DNA of 10,875 nt from JBGQDM01 sp041495845 (lineage in GTDB: Bacteria > Acidobacteriota > Terriglobia > Terriglobales > Acidobacteriaceae), in assembly GCA_041495845.1 (NCBI GenBank), contig JBGQDM010000102.1:1-10875 (forward strand), read 5' to 3'. This document shows, piece after piece, positions 1 to 6,164 of this stretch. A program made the translations under genes and the position numbers. The notes beneath the pieces are model-generated. The model had not been told where the DNA came from. It saw only the letters and a list, made by a program, of their open reading frames with translations, and ran no database searches. The number at the start of each line of letters is the position of its first letter. Within the stretch, counting starts at the first letter, position 1.

Positions 1-708
1 GCGGCCGTGGTCTGCGTGTCGTCGGCGGTTGCGGGCGAAATGCTACAGGACTTGAAAGTGGGGCACATTCTCGGCGGCACGCCGTCCAAAATGCAACTCG
101 GCGACGTTTTCGGCATCCTTGTGGCTTCGCTGGTGCTTTTCTTCCCCTTGGCTGCACTGGACAGGGTCTACCATTTCGGCACCTCAGAACTTCCCGCGCC
201 ACAGGCCGGACTGATGGCCATGCTCTCGAAAGGGATTGTGGGCGGTGACATGGCGTGGCCGCTGGTCGTGGTGGGCATCCTGATGGGCTTGGCCATGATC
301 CTGATCGAAGTGAAGAGCGTCATGTTGTTCGCCGTTGGCATGTATCTGCCACTGGGCACAACCTTCGCCATCTTCGTCGGAGGGGTAGTCCGCTGGGTCA
401 CTGACTGGTTCCGCGATCGCCGCAACCTCAACGAGGCACAAAAAGCGCGAGTGGAAAACTCCGGCGTACTCACCGCCTCCGGTCTGATTGCGGGAGAGGC
501 GCTCTGCGGCATCGTAGTCGCCGCCATCCTGGCACGGAAACTGGCGCACGATCCGCACGCCGAAGCCAAGCTGTTCCAGTTCGCGCTGGGAAACCACTGG
601 GCAACCGCCTTAATCGCCATGGCCGTGCTCATCATCGTCATGGTCTGGGTCCCCATCGCCAACGCGGGTCGGCCGGAAGATCCTGCGCCGCCTACGGCCA
701 TCATGTAA
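1..708 (+). CDS. OPT-family oligopeptide transporter, C-terminal part (5' end outside window)
   Basis: This is the C-terminal 235 residues of an integral membrane transporter of the OPT (oligopeptide transporter) family, which imports small peptides or metal-chelate compounds with protons. The reading frame is open to base 1, so the real start lies upstream; the GTG at 7 is only an internal valine. Full-length bacterial members are about 600-700 residues, so roughly the last third is present. Seen in the sequence: the conserved AGEMLQDLKVGHILGGTP stretch near the beginning, the AVGMYLPLGTTFAIFVGG motif in the middle, ASGLIAGEAL further on, and about five hydrophobic helices, the last ending in a polar proline-rich tail. 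The substrate cannot be told from this part. It stops at TAA 706-708 and is followed by a long hairpin that probably ends its transcript. Family assignment is secure; peptide specificity is inferred. Confidence 0.93.
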   Translation, partial: AAVVCVSSAVAGEMLQDLKVGHILGGTPSKMQLGDVFGILVASLVLFFPLAALDRVYHFGTSELPAPQAGLMAMLSKGIVGGDMAWPLVVVGILMGLAMILIEVKSVMLFAVGMYLPLGTTFAIFVGGVVRWVTDWFRDRRNLNEAQKARVENSGVLTASGLIAGEALCGIVVAAILARKLAHDPHAEAKLFQFALGNHWATALIAMAVLIIVMVWVPIANAGRPEDPAPPTAIM

Positions 709-742
709 CGTCGGGCGCGAAATGCGCCGGGCGTGGCTTTCC

Positions 743-814
743 ACCACGAAGGCCACCAAGCAGCACGAAGCGGCAGCGGAAACGCCTTCGTGATACTTTG
801 TGGCCTTCGTGGTT
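743..814. repeat. Intergenic inverted repeat of CACGAAG-type units
   Basis: The arms ACCACGAAGGCCACCAAG (743-760) and CTTTGTGGCCTTCGTGGT (796-813) are complementary at 17 of 18 positions. Inside them a second complementary pair, CACGAAG (764-770) and CTTCGTG (786-792), continues the stem after an internal loop. Each arm can be read as three degenerate units of a 9-11 base word, CAC(G/A/C)AAG plus two to four bases. From general knowledge, similar 'cacgaagg...ccttcgtg' palindromes are scattered between genes in Acidobacteriota, Verrucomicrobia and related genomes; I cannot confirm family membership here. No coding signal is seen, though one frame reads through it without a stop. Confidence 0.8.
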
Positions 815-822
815 TAGTTTTT
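743..822 (+). terminator. Probable hairpin terminator after the OPT gene
   Basis: The long stem of the inverted repeat is followed directly by TTTAGTTTTT (813-822), giving the hairpin-plus-U-tract layout of an intrinsic terminator, 34 bases after the OPT stop codon. The stem is much longer than a classical terminator and has an internal loop, so a termination role is likely but not certain. A short GGCGC/GCGCC hairpin (714-728) lies between it and the stop codon. Confidence 0.5.
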
Positions 823-828
823 GAGCTC

Positions 829-1536
829 ATGTCCATTGCGGAAAACATGGTCGCGGTGCGAGCGCAGATGGCAGCGGCGGCGCGGCGGGCCGGCCGCGAT
901 CCCGACGAAGTCACGCTCATGGCGGTGAGCAAGACCTTTCCGGTGGACGCCATTCGCGAGGCTTACGCTGCCGGCCTTCGTGTCTTCGGCGAAAATCGGG
1001 TGCAGGAATTTTCCGGGAAGCACAACGCGCTCACGGAACTCGCCGACGCCGAGTGGCATCTCATCGGACACCTGCAAAGCAACAAGGCGGCCAAAGCGGC
1101 GGAACTGTTTCACGCCGTGGATTCGGTGGACTCGGTGCGGCTGGCGGAGAAACTAAACGACGCCGCAGGCAAACTCGACCGGAAGCTCGCGGTGCTCATC
1201 GAGATCAACATCGGCGGCGAAGAAGCCAAGAGCGGGCTGGCGCCAGAGTCGCCAGAACTGGAGCAGCTTTTGCAGGCAGCGCCGCGCTTCGAGCACCTCG
1301 TGTTTCGCGGGCTGATGACTGTCCCGCCGTTTACCGAAGATCCCGAGGGCGCGCGACCGGACTTCCGGCGCATGCGGGAACTGCGGGACGGCATCGCCGC
1401 TCGCAAACTTCCCGGGGTTGGCACAACAGTGCTCTCCATGGGGATGTCGCACGATTTTGCCGTGGCCATCGAAGAGGGCTCTACGCGCGTGCGCCTGGGA
1501 ACAGCGATTTTCGGAAAACGGAGTGCAAACGTATGA
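829..1536 (+). CDS. yggS: YggS/PLPBP-family pyridoxal phosphate homeostasis protein
   Basis: A 235-residue member of the YggS/PROSC (PLPBP) family: a cytosolic, single-domain TIM-barrel protein resembling the N-terminal domain of alanine racemase. It binds pyridoxal 5'-phosphate and helps balance PLP and amino-acid pools, with no known catalytic reaction. Visible motifs are the Schiff-base lysine K35 in LMAVSKTF, GENRVQE (54-60), WHLIGHLQSNK (76-86), the KSG motif near 134-136, RGLMTVPP (160-167), the phosphate-binding SMGMSHDF (203-210) and STRVRLGTAIFG (218-229). Length is normal for the family. The ATG at 829 is chosen because the motif spacing then matches known members. The in-frame GTG at 733 would add 32 residues encoded by the inverted repeat. 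The ribosome site is weak. Its stop overlaps the next gene by four bases. Confidence 0.95.
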   Translation: MSIAENMVAVRAQMAAAARRAGRDPDEVTLMAVSKTFPVDAIREAYAAGLRVFGENRVQEFSGKHNALTELADAEWHLIGHLQSNKAAKAAELFHAVDSVDSVRLAEKLNDAAGKLDRKLAVLIEINIGGEEAKSGLAPESPELEQLLQAAPRFEHLVFRGLMTVPPFTEDPEGARPDFRRMRELRDGIAARKLPGVGTTVLSMGMSHDFAVAIEEGSTRVRLGTAIFGKRSANV

Positions 1537-1856
1537 GCTACTTGGATCAGGCGTTGGCGTGGATGATTTTCACGGGTGGTGTGGTGCAGATGCTTATCAC
1601 AGAGATCACACACTGGCCGGGAGCGGTGCTGGACCCTGGCCTGATCTGGATCTTCGTCGCCATGTTCAACTTCCTCCGCATACGCAACGATGGCAGCGTT
1701 CGGGGTCTGAATTCCACGTGCATAGCAGCGAACGTTTGCGCTCTTATGTTTGAAATCCTCCGGGCCAAGATGTACCCGTCCCTTTGGGGCGCAATGGGAA
1801 TTCTTATATTCGGAGAAACGATTTTCTCCCTGAGGAAGAGTCTTGCTGCTCATTAA
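1533..1856 (+). CDS. Four-helix small membrane protein of unknown function, in the yggT position
   Basis: A 107-residue hydrophobic protein with four probable membrane helices (about 7-24, 35-50, 60-77 and 84-100), short loops and a basic C-terminus (LRKS). I do not recognise the family. Its ATG overlaps the yggS stop (ATGA), and GGAG at 1520-1523 is a well-placed ribosome site. It ends 14 bases inside the yggU reading frame. In many bacteria the gene between yggS and yggU is yggT, a membrane protein; this one lies in the same place, but I cannot find the proline-rich RPI/IPP-type repeat expected of YggT. It is probably unrelated or very divergent. By eye its base composition is less GC-rich than yggS. 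That it is a real gene is well supported by the overlaps and ribosome site; its function is unknown. Confidence 0.8.
   Translation: MSYLDQALAWMIFTGGVVQMLITEITHWPGAVLDPGLIWIFVAMFNFLRIRNDGSVRGLNSTCIAANVCALMFEILRAKMYPSLWGAMGILIFGETIFSLRKSLAAH
1833..1836 (+). promoter_or_regulatory. Ribosome binding site fixing the TTG start of yggU
   Basis: AGGA, within the purine run GAGGAAGAG, lies six bases before TTG 1843 inside the end of the preceding gene. No ATG or GTG is available at the N-terminus of the DUF167 domain, so this site supports TTG as the true start. Confidence 0.65.
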
Positions 1857-2130
1857 GGAAACCTCAGATGTTGTCACCTTCGCCGTCCGCGTCCACCCTC
1901 GCGCGAAGAAAAACGCCATCACCGGCGTGCTGGGAGACGCGCTGAAGGTTTCGTTGACTGCGCCACCGACCGAAGGTCGGGCGAATGAGGCTTGCATCGA
2001 ATTCTTGGCAAAGCTTTTGAAGGTTTCGCGCGCGTCCGTTACTATTGCTGCCGGCGCGGCCAGTCGGAACAAAGTGGTTCGCGTGACCGGACTGTCAGCC
2101 GGGGAACTACGCCAGCGGCTGGGGCTTTAG
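1843..2130 (+). CDS. yggU: DUF167 / YggU-family protein
   Basis: A 95-residue member of the DUF167 (YggU/UPF0235) family of small cytosolic alpha/beta proteins whose molecular role is not established. Typical family features are visible in order: the VRVHPRAKKN segment (16-24), LKVSLTAPPTEGRANEA (34-50), a helix containing FLAKLLKV (54-61), and GAASRNKVVRVTG (71-83) before a C-terminal helix. Length is normal. It starts with TTG, supported by a good ribosome site, and overlaps the upstream membrane gene by 14 bases, so the two are probably translated together. Linkage to yggS is shared with many bacteria and suggests a common role that is still undefined. Confidence 0.92.
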   Translation: MLLIKETSDVVTFAVRVHPRAKKNAITGVLGDALKVSLTAPPTEGRANEACIEFLAKLLKVSRASVTIAAGAASRNKVVRVTGLSAGELRQRLGL

Positions 2131-2184
2131 GCACCGGCAACGCGCCATAGCCGAGAGGCGAGCTGTGCGGTCGATCCCATCGTC

Positions 2185-2189
2185 AGGAG
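2185..2189 (+). promoter_or_regulatory. Ribosome binding site fixing the TTG start of the POT-like transporter
   Basis: AGGAG lies six bases before TTG 2196. A nearer ATG at 2192 is only two bases from the site and is in a different frame that does not encode the transporter. The spacing therefore selects TTG as the start. Confidence 0.65.
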
Positions 2190-2195
2190 CCATGC

Positions 2196-3596
2196 TTGAC
2201 CTTTTCCGAGCGTCTGCAAGACATTCGCACCGGCTTCGAGCGTCCCTTCTGGATTGCGAACATCACCGAGATTTTTGAACGGCTCTCGTATTACGGGGCC
2301 TTCGCTTCTCTTGCGCTCTATCTACAGGAGAAGCTGAATTTCTCCACCGAACAAACTGGCACCCTCACCGGCCTGTTCGGCGGGATGGTATGGTTTCTCG
2401 CGATTTTTGGCGGAGCCGCCGCCGACCGCCTGGGATTCCGCCGTGCCCTCTCGCTGGCGTACGTCATCCTGGCTGCTTCCTACTTCCTCATCGGATCGAT
2501 CGGTGCGCCCTGGCTGGCGCCCGTGCGGAACCTGGTGCCCCTCGGCCTGTTTGTCGGCTTCATTCTCATCCTCCCCGCGCTCGGCGTTTCCATGGTCAAG
2601 CCATGTGTAGTCGGTACGACAGCGCGCGCTTCCAAAGAGAATGTGCGCTCGGTCGGCTATTCGATTTACTACACCATGGTGAACATTGGCGGCGCTTCCG
2701 GGCCGTATTTTGCCTCGTGGGCCCATCGCCATTTGGGCGTGGAGAATGTGTATCGCGTGGCCGCGCTCAGCGTGTTTGCCATGGTCTTTGTGGTCCTCTT
2801 GTTCTTCCGCGAGCCGCGTAAGGCGGGGGATGCGCCGGCACCCTCGGTGGCAGAAGTGGCTCGGAACTTCTGCGTGGTGGTCGGGAACTACCGGTTAGTC
2901 CTGCCGGTGCTGGCGCTGGCCTTGGCGCTGGGCATTGTGGGTTGGACCCATCCCAGCTTCCACGTGCCCTGGTGGATCTGGGCCGCCCTGCTGCTGCTCG
3001 TGCTGGCCGGGATCAGCCGCTTCATGTGGTTCCTCGTGCTGTTTACCGGTTACTGGATCGTCTTCTGGCAGCAGTACACCAGCCTGCCCGGTTACATCCA
3101 CGGCTACATCAATGCCAAGGCTGATGTGGAGATGATTCTAGTCACCGACGGGGCCACGGTGATCTGCTTGACGCTGCTCGTCAATTTCCTGACCCGGAAG
3201 ATCCCGGCATTTCAGGCGGTGATTTTGGGGACGGTGATCACATCCGTTTCGTGGCTGGTTCTCGTTTTCCGGCCGACGGTGTGGGGAGCAATCCTGGCCA
3301 TCTTTGTGCTCGCGCTCGGCGAAATCATTCAAGCTCCCCGCTACTACGAATATATTTCGCGCCTGGCTCCTCCCGGACAGCAAGGAACTTACATGGGCTT
3401 CGCCTTTCTCCCCATCGGTATCGGCTCCATTATCGGGGGCTGGTTCGGCGGGATGCTGGTCCACCGCTTTGGAGAAGTCCAGCATCGCCCGGCGCTGATC
3501 TGGTGGAGCCTGGCAGCCGTGGGGATGGCGACCGCGATTGCGCTTTGGATTTACGACCGGATCGTGGGGCGCAAGAGCGCAAGTTCTGCCGGATGA
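2196..3596 (+). CDS. POT/PTR2-like proton-coupled peptide transporter (MFS)
   Basis: A 466-residue inner-membrane protein with about 12-14 hydrophobic helices, belonging to the major facilitator superfamily and most like the proton-dependent oligopeptide transporter (POT/PTR2) group. The proton-coupling motif ExxER is present (E25, E28, R29 in EIFERLSYYG). The POT helix-4 lysine is matched by K135 in SMVKPCVV, and the second POT-type signature by SIYYTMVNIGGASGP. AADRLGFRRA is the usual loop after helix 2. These motifs suggest import of di- or tripeptides or similar nitrogen compounds, but the substrate is inferred. It has a TTG start. Its last codons overlap the AlkD-like gene by four bases. 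A 65-base gap separates it from yggU and shows no clear promoter. Confidence 0.85.
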   Translation: MTFSERLQDIRTGFERPFWIANITEIFERLSYYGAFASLALYLQEKLNFSTEQTGTLTGLFGGMVWFLAIFGGAAADRLGFRRALSLAYVILAASYFLIGSIGAPWLAPVRNLVPLGLFVGFILILPALGVSMVKPCVVGTTARASKENVRSVGYSIYYTMVNIGGASGPYFASWAHRHLGVENVYRVAALSVFAMVFVVLLFFREPRKAGDAPAPSVAEVARNFCVVVGNYRLVLPVLALALALGIVGWTHPSFHVPWWIWAALLLLVLAGISRFMWFLVLFTGYWIVFWQQYTSLPGYIHGYINAKADVEMILVTDGATVICLTLLVNFLTRKIPAFQAVILGTVITSVSWLVLVFRPTVWGAILAIFVLALGEIIQAPRYYEYISRLAPPGQQGTYMGFAFLPIGIGSIIGGWFGGMLVHRFGEVQHRPALIWWSLAAVGMATAIALWIYDRIVGRKSASSAG

Positions 3597-4324
3597 GACC
3601 ATGGCCCCGCGCAAACTTTCCCCCGCCAGCACTGCAACTCACATCCGGCGTTCTCAAGGACGGCGGATCGGCGCCGCACGCCGCCGGGGTGCAGTGGTTC
3701 TTTAAGGAAGAAATCAAGTCCCGGGGCTGGTATACGGGCGAGTTGCGCAAGGTTGCCGTGCGCATGCGGCGGACAATTCTGCGCGACGCAGGACTCGATT
3801 TTCTCGTCCGCGTTGCTGACAACCTCTTCCATGGCGACATGCTGGAAGAAAAAGTCTTTGGCGTGTTCCTGCTGGAGAAGATCACAGACCGGCTCGAAGA
3901 AGCCGAATTTCGCCTCCTGGAAAAGTGGCTGGATCGCGTTTCCAGTTGGGCCGACCACGATGCGCTGGCCAGCTACCTGCTGGGGCCGATGTTGGTCGCC
4001 GCACCCAAGCGTGCCGCCCGCGTTTTCGTCTGGGCCGGAAAGAAGAGCCGCTGGCACCGCCGGGCGGCTGCGGTCTCGCTGATTCGGGGCGCGCGCCTGG
4101 GCAAGTTTGAAAGAGAGATGGTGCGGGTTTCAGCAGCCCTTCTCGGCGACCAGAACGACATGGTGCAAAAAGGTCTGGGCTGGATGCTGCGGGAATGGGC
4201 CAAGTACCAGCCCAAGCGGGCCGTTCCCTACCTCATGAAGATTCGCGAAAACGCGCCTCGGTTGGTCTTGCGCACCGCGTGTGAAACGCTGCCCGTTGCT
4301 CAAAAGAGGCGCGTTCTAGGCTAG
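3593..4324 (+). CDS. AlkD-like DNA alkylation repair protein (HEAT-like repeats)
   Basis: A 243-residue, largely helical protein of the DNA alkylation repair (AlkC/AlkD) family, whose HEAT-like repeats cradle damaged DNA and remove bulky or positively charged alkylated bases. Visible family landmarks are YTGELRKVAVRMRR (47-60), the tryptophan/aspartate stretch SSWADHDALAS (117-127, W119 with D121/D123), the KSRWHRRAAAVSLIR block (151-165, R156/R157) and the C-terminal VQKGLGWMLREW (191-202, W197). Length is typical. The ATG lies within ATGA, shared with the transporter's stop, with no good ribosome site of its own, so translation is probably coupled. The first 30 residues are proline-rich and poorly matched to the family. 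Family assignment is good; which lesion it repairs is not shown by sequence. Confidence 0.85.
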   Translation: MRPWPRANFPPPALQLTSGVLKDGGSAPHAAGVQWFFKEEIKSRGWYTGELRKVAVRMRRTILRDAGLDFLVRVADNLFHGDMLEEKVFGVFLLEKITDRLEEAEFRLLEKWLDRVSSWADHDALASYLLGPMLVAAPKRAARVFVWAGKKSRWHRRAAAVSLIRGARLGKFEREMVRVSAALLGDQNDMVQKGLGWMLREWAKYQPKRAVPYLMKIRENAPRLVLRTACETLPVAQKRRVLG

Positions 4325-4343
4325 CCCCCTGCCCACCCCGCGG

Positions 4344-4372
4344 TTCGCGCCGGGCAGTCCGCTTGCTACAAT
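4344..4372 (+). promoter_or_regulatory. Extended -10 promoter for the M24 peptidase, very short leader
   Basis: TGCTACAAT (4364-4372) matches an extended -10 element (TGnTATAAT) at all but one base. A weak -35 (TTCGCG, 4344-4349) lies 17 bases upstream of the hexamer. Transcription would begin near 4379-4380, only about five bases before the ATG at 4385, and no Shine-Dalgarno sequence is present. The mRNA may be leaderless or nearly so. Confidence 0.5.
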
Positions 4373-4384
4373 AGCCTCTTGCCT

Positions 4385-5554
4385 ATGAACCTCGCCGCCA
4401 TTCAGTCTGCCCTCCGCGAACAGAACATCGATGCCTGGCTGTTCTACGATCATCACCACCGCGATCCCATTGCGTATCGTGTGCTCGGCCTCCGGGAAAG
4501 CATGATGGTCACGCGGCGCTGGTTCTACCTGATCCCGGCGCAGGGCGAGCCGTCCAAGCTAGTCCACCGCATCGAAGCCGGCCATCTCGATTCCTTGCCC
4601 GGTAGCCCGAAGAAGATGTACTCGGCATGGCAGGAACTGGCTGCCACCCTGAAAGCCATGGTGGCGCCTTACCGCACCCTCGCCATGCAGTACTCCCCGA
4701 ACAATCAGGTTTTTGTGATTGGGTTGGTGGATGCCGGGACCGTCGAGTTGCTGCGCAGCTTCGGCGCTCAGGTCGTCACTTCAGGCAACCTGGTGGCGCA
4801 GTTCGAATCCACCTGGACGGACGCGCAGATTCGCACTCACTTTGAAGCCCGCGACAAAGTGGATCCCATCACCGCGGCGGCCTTTCAGGAAATTGGCCGT
4901 CGCGTGCGTAGCGGCGGCACCAATGAGTTCGAGATGCAGCAGTGGATTCTGGAAGCCTTCCGGCGCGACGGCCTGGTAACGGATGACCCACCGGTCGTGG
5001 CCGTAAACGCCCACAGCGGCGATCCGCACTATGAACCACAGGCGGAGGGATCTTCCCCCATCCGCGACGGTGACTGGGTGCTGCTCGACATCTGGGCCAG
5101 AAAAAACCAGTCCGAATCGGTTTACTACGACATTACCTGGACTGGGATTGTTGGCAAGACGCCTTCCGACCGGCAGCGCGAAGTGTTTAAAATTGTGACG
5201 GGAGCGCGCGATGCAGCGGTGGAGCAGGCACTCAGCCGCATTGGTTCCGGCAGCAAACTGGCGGGCTGGGAAGTGGACCGTGCCGCCCGCGCCCACATTG
5301 ATGCGGCCGGTTACGGCCAATACTTTATCCATCGCACCGGACACTCCATTGGCACCACGGTGCACGCCAACGGCGCCAACATGGATGATCTCGAAGTGCA
5401 CGACGAACGCCAGGTCCTGCCGAATTCCTGCTTCTCCGTCGAGCCGGGAATCTATTTGCCGGAGTTCGGCGTGCGCAGTGAAGTGAATGTGCTGGTGCGA
5501 ACCAGGGCAGCGGAAGTGACGGGAAAAATTCAACGAGAGATCGTGACCATTTAA
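4385..5554 (+). CDS. M24 family metallopeptidase (Xaa-Pro aminopeptidase-like)
   Basis: A 389-residue 'pita-bread' metallopeptidase of family M24, related to proline dipeptidases and Xaa-Pro aminopeptidases, predicted to be cytosolic (no signal peptide). The N-terminal third (about 1-150) is a creatinase-like domain; the C-terminal part is catalytic. All five expected metal ligands can be placed: D235 (LLDIWA), D249 (YYDITWT), H320 (HRTGHSIG), E353 (SVEPGIYLPEFG) and E366 (RSEVNV). It should use two divalent metal ions to cleave N-terminal or dipeptide bonds before proline, though substrate specificity is inferred. ATG 4385 is chosen over TTG 4379, two codons upstream, because the candidate transcript start lies at about 4379. 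Its TAA overlaps the next ATG by one base. Confidence 0.92.
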   Translation: MNLAAIQSALREQNIDAWLFYDHHHRDPIAYRVLGLRESMMVTRRWFYLIPAQGEPSKLVHRIEAGHLDSLPGSPKKMYSAWQELAATLKAMVAPYRTLAMQYSPNNQVFVIGLVDAGTVELLRSFGAQVVTSGNLVAQFESTWTDAQIRTHFEARDKVDPITAAAFQEIGRRVRSGGTNEFEMQQWILEAFRRDGLVTDDPPVVAVNAHSGDPHYEPQAEGSSPIRDGDWVLLDIWARKNQSESVYYDITWTGIVGKTPSDRQREVFKIVTGARDAAVEQALSRIGSGSKLAGWEVDRAARAHIDAAGYGQYFIHRTGHSIGTTVHANGANMDDLEVHDERQVLPNSCFSVEPGIYLPEFGVRSEVNVLVRTRAAEVTGKIQREIVTI

Positions 5555-5970
5555 TGGCCAATTCTAGAAACTCTTCTGCATCGGCGGCAGAACCGACCGC
5601 ACCTGGCGTCATGGCGATTGTGTCTCCGGCGGTGGGCTGGCTCGTCCCCGGGGCAGGACACTTAGTGCAGAAGCGTTACGGCCGCGGCGTGTTGCTACTG
5701 GTCGCCATCGCCGGCCTCTACATCTGCGGCCTGCTGATGCAAGGCCACGTGTATCCCCCGAACGGCGGCGAAGTGCTGGAAATTCTTGGCTTCATTTGCG
5801 ATCTGGGGGCCGGTGGCCTCTACATCGTGAGCCGCGCCCTGGATTGGGGCCAGGCGCCCGCCGCCAACGCCGTCGCCGACTACGGCACTAAGTTTGTTTT
5901 CGTCGCCGGTCTGTTGAACCTCATCGCCGTGGCCGACGCCTACCATATCGCCATCGGAAAGAAGCAATGA
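5554..5970 (+). CDS. Small membrane protein (DUF6677-like), unknown function
   Basis: A 138-residue protein with a polar, serine/alanine-rich N-terminus of about 18 residues, then hydrophobic segments at roughly 22-36, 45-63, 74-93 and 113-133. The motif WLVPGAGHLVQKRYGRG (29-45) resembles the P-G-x-G-x-x-Y/x-x-G turns of TM2-like membrane proteins. I recall similar acidobacterial proteins grouped as DUF6677, but cannot confirm the name. It starts one base inside the M24 stop codon (TAATG), so its translation is likely coupled to the peptidase. Its stop overlaps the next gene by four bases. Function is unknown; the tight coupling suggests co-expression with the peptidase, not necessarily a joint role. 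Confidence 0.8.
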   Translation: MANSRNSSASAAEPTAPGVMAIVSPAVGWLVPGAGHLVQKRYGRGVLLLVAIAGLYICGLLMQGHVYPPNGGEVLEILGFICDLGAGGLYIVSRALDWGQAPAANAVADYGTKFVFVAGLLNLIAVADAYHIAIGKKQ

Positions 5971-6149
5971 CCCTGCAACTCTCCCATTTCAGCGCCGCGG
6001 TAGTCTTTGCCCTGTCCGCATCGATCGTGTTCGGGATCACCCAAAAAGAAACGGTGCGGGAACAGTTGCGTTACGGCCTGAAGTGCTTCGCCATGTTCGT
6101 AGGCAGCGTGATCGCCGCGGGCTGGGTGATGTGGCTGGTACGCCGGTAG
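5967..6149 (+). CDS. 60-residue two-helix membrane protein, unknown function
   Basis: A very small protein with two probable membrane helices (about 9-24 and 39-57) joined by a charged loop, TQKETVREQLRYG (25-37), and ending in two arginines. The ATG overlaps the previous stop (ATGA), and GGAAAG at 5956-5961 gives a suitable ribosome site. No recognised domain. Its reality is supported by the overlap, the ribosome site and a sensible two-helix layout. It is the last gene of the plus-strand block and ends 15 bases before the convergent acetyltransferase gene, with no obvious terminator between them. Confidence 0.72.
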   Translation: MTLQLSHFSAAVVFALSASIVFGITQKETVREQLRYGLKCFAMFVGSVIAAGWVMWLVRR

Positions 6150-6164
6150 CGTCTCCGCGCTTTC

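Noticed and set aside
733..828. In-frame GTG upstream start giving YggS 32 extra residues
   Set aside because: The added residues are encoded by the palindromic repeat and match no YggS N-terminus; the ATG at 829 gives the family length and motif spacing.
168..953. Long open frame on the minus strand opposite the OPT and yggS genes (261 codons)
   Set aside because: It is antisense to two well-supported genes, its product is low-complexity (Arg/Ala/Ser/Thr-rich) with no domain, and it spans the intergenic hairpin.
1533..1856. Calling the middle gene yggT from position alone
   Set aside because: The YggT-type motifs are not visible, so only the position is reported and no gene symbol is given.
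1110..2072. Minus-strand open frame of 320 codons across yggS, the membrane gene and yggU
   Set aside because: Antisense to three overlapping genes with clear family motifs; the translation is low-complexity and unrecognisable, typical of GC-rich shadow frames.
4781..5533. Minus-strand open frame of 250 codons opposite the M24 peptidase
   Set aside because: The opposite strand encodes all five metal ligands of M24; the antisense product has no recognisable domain.
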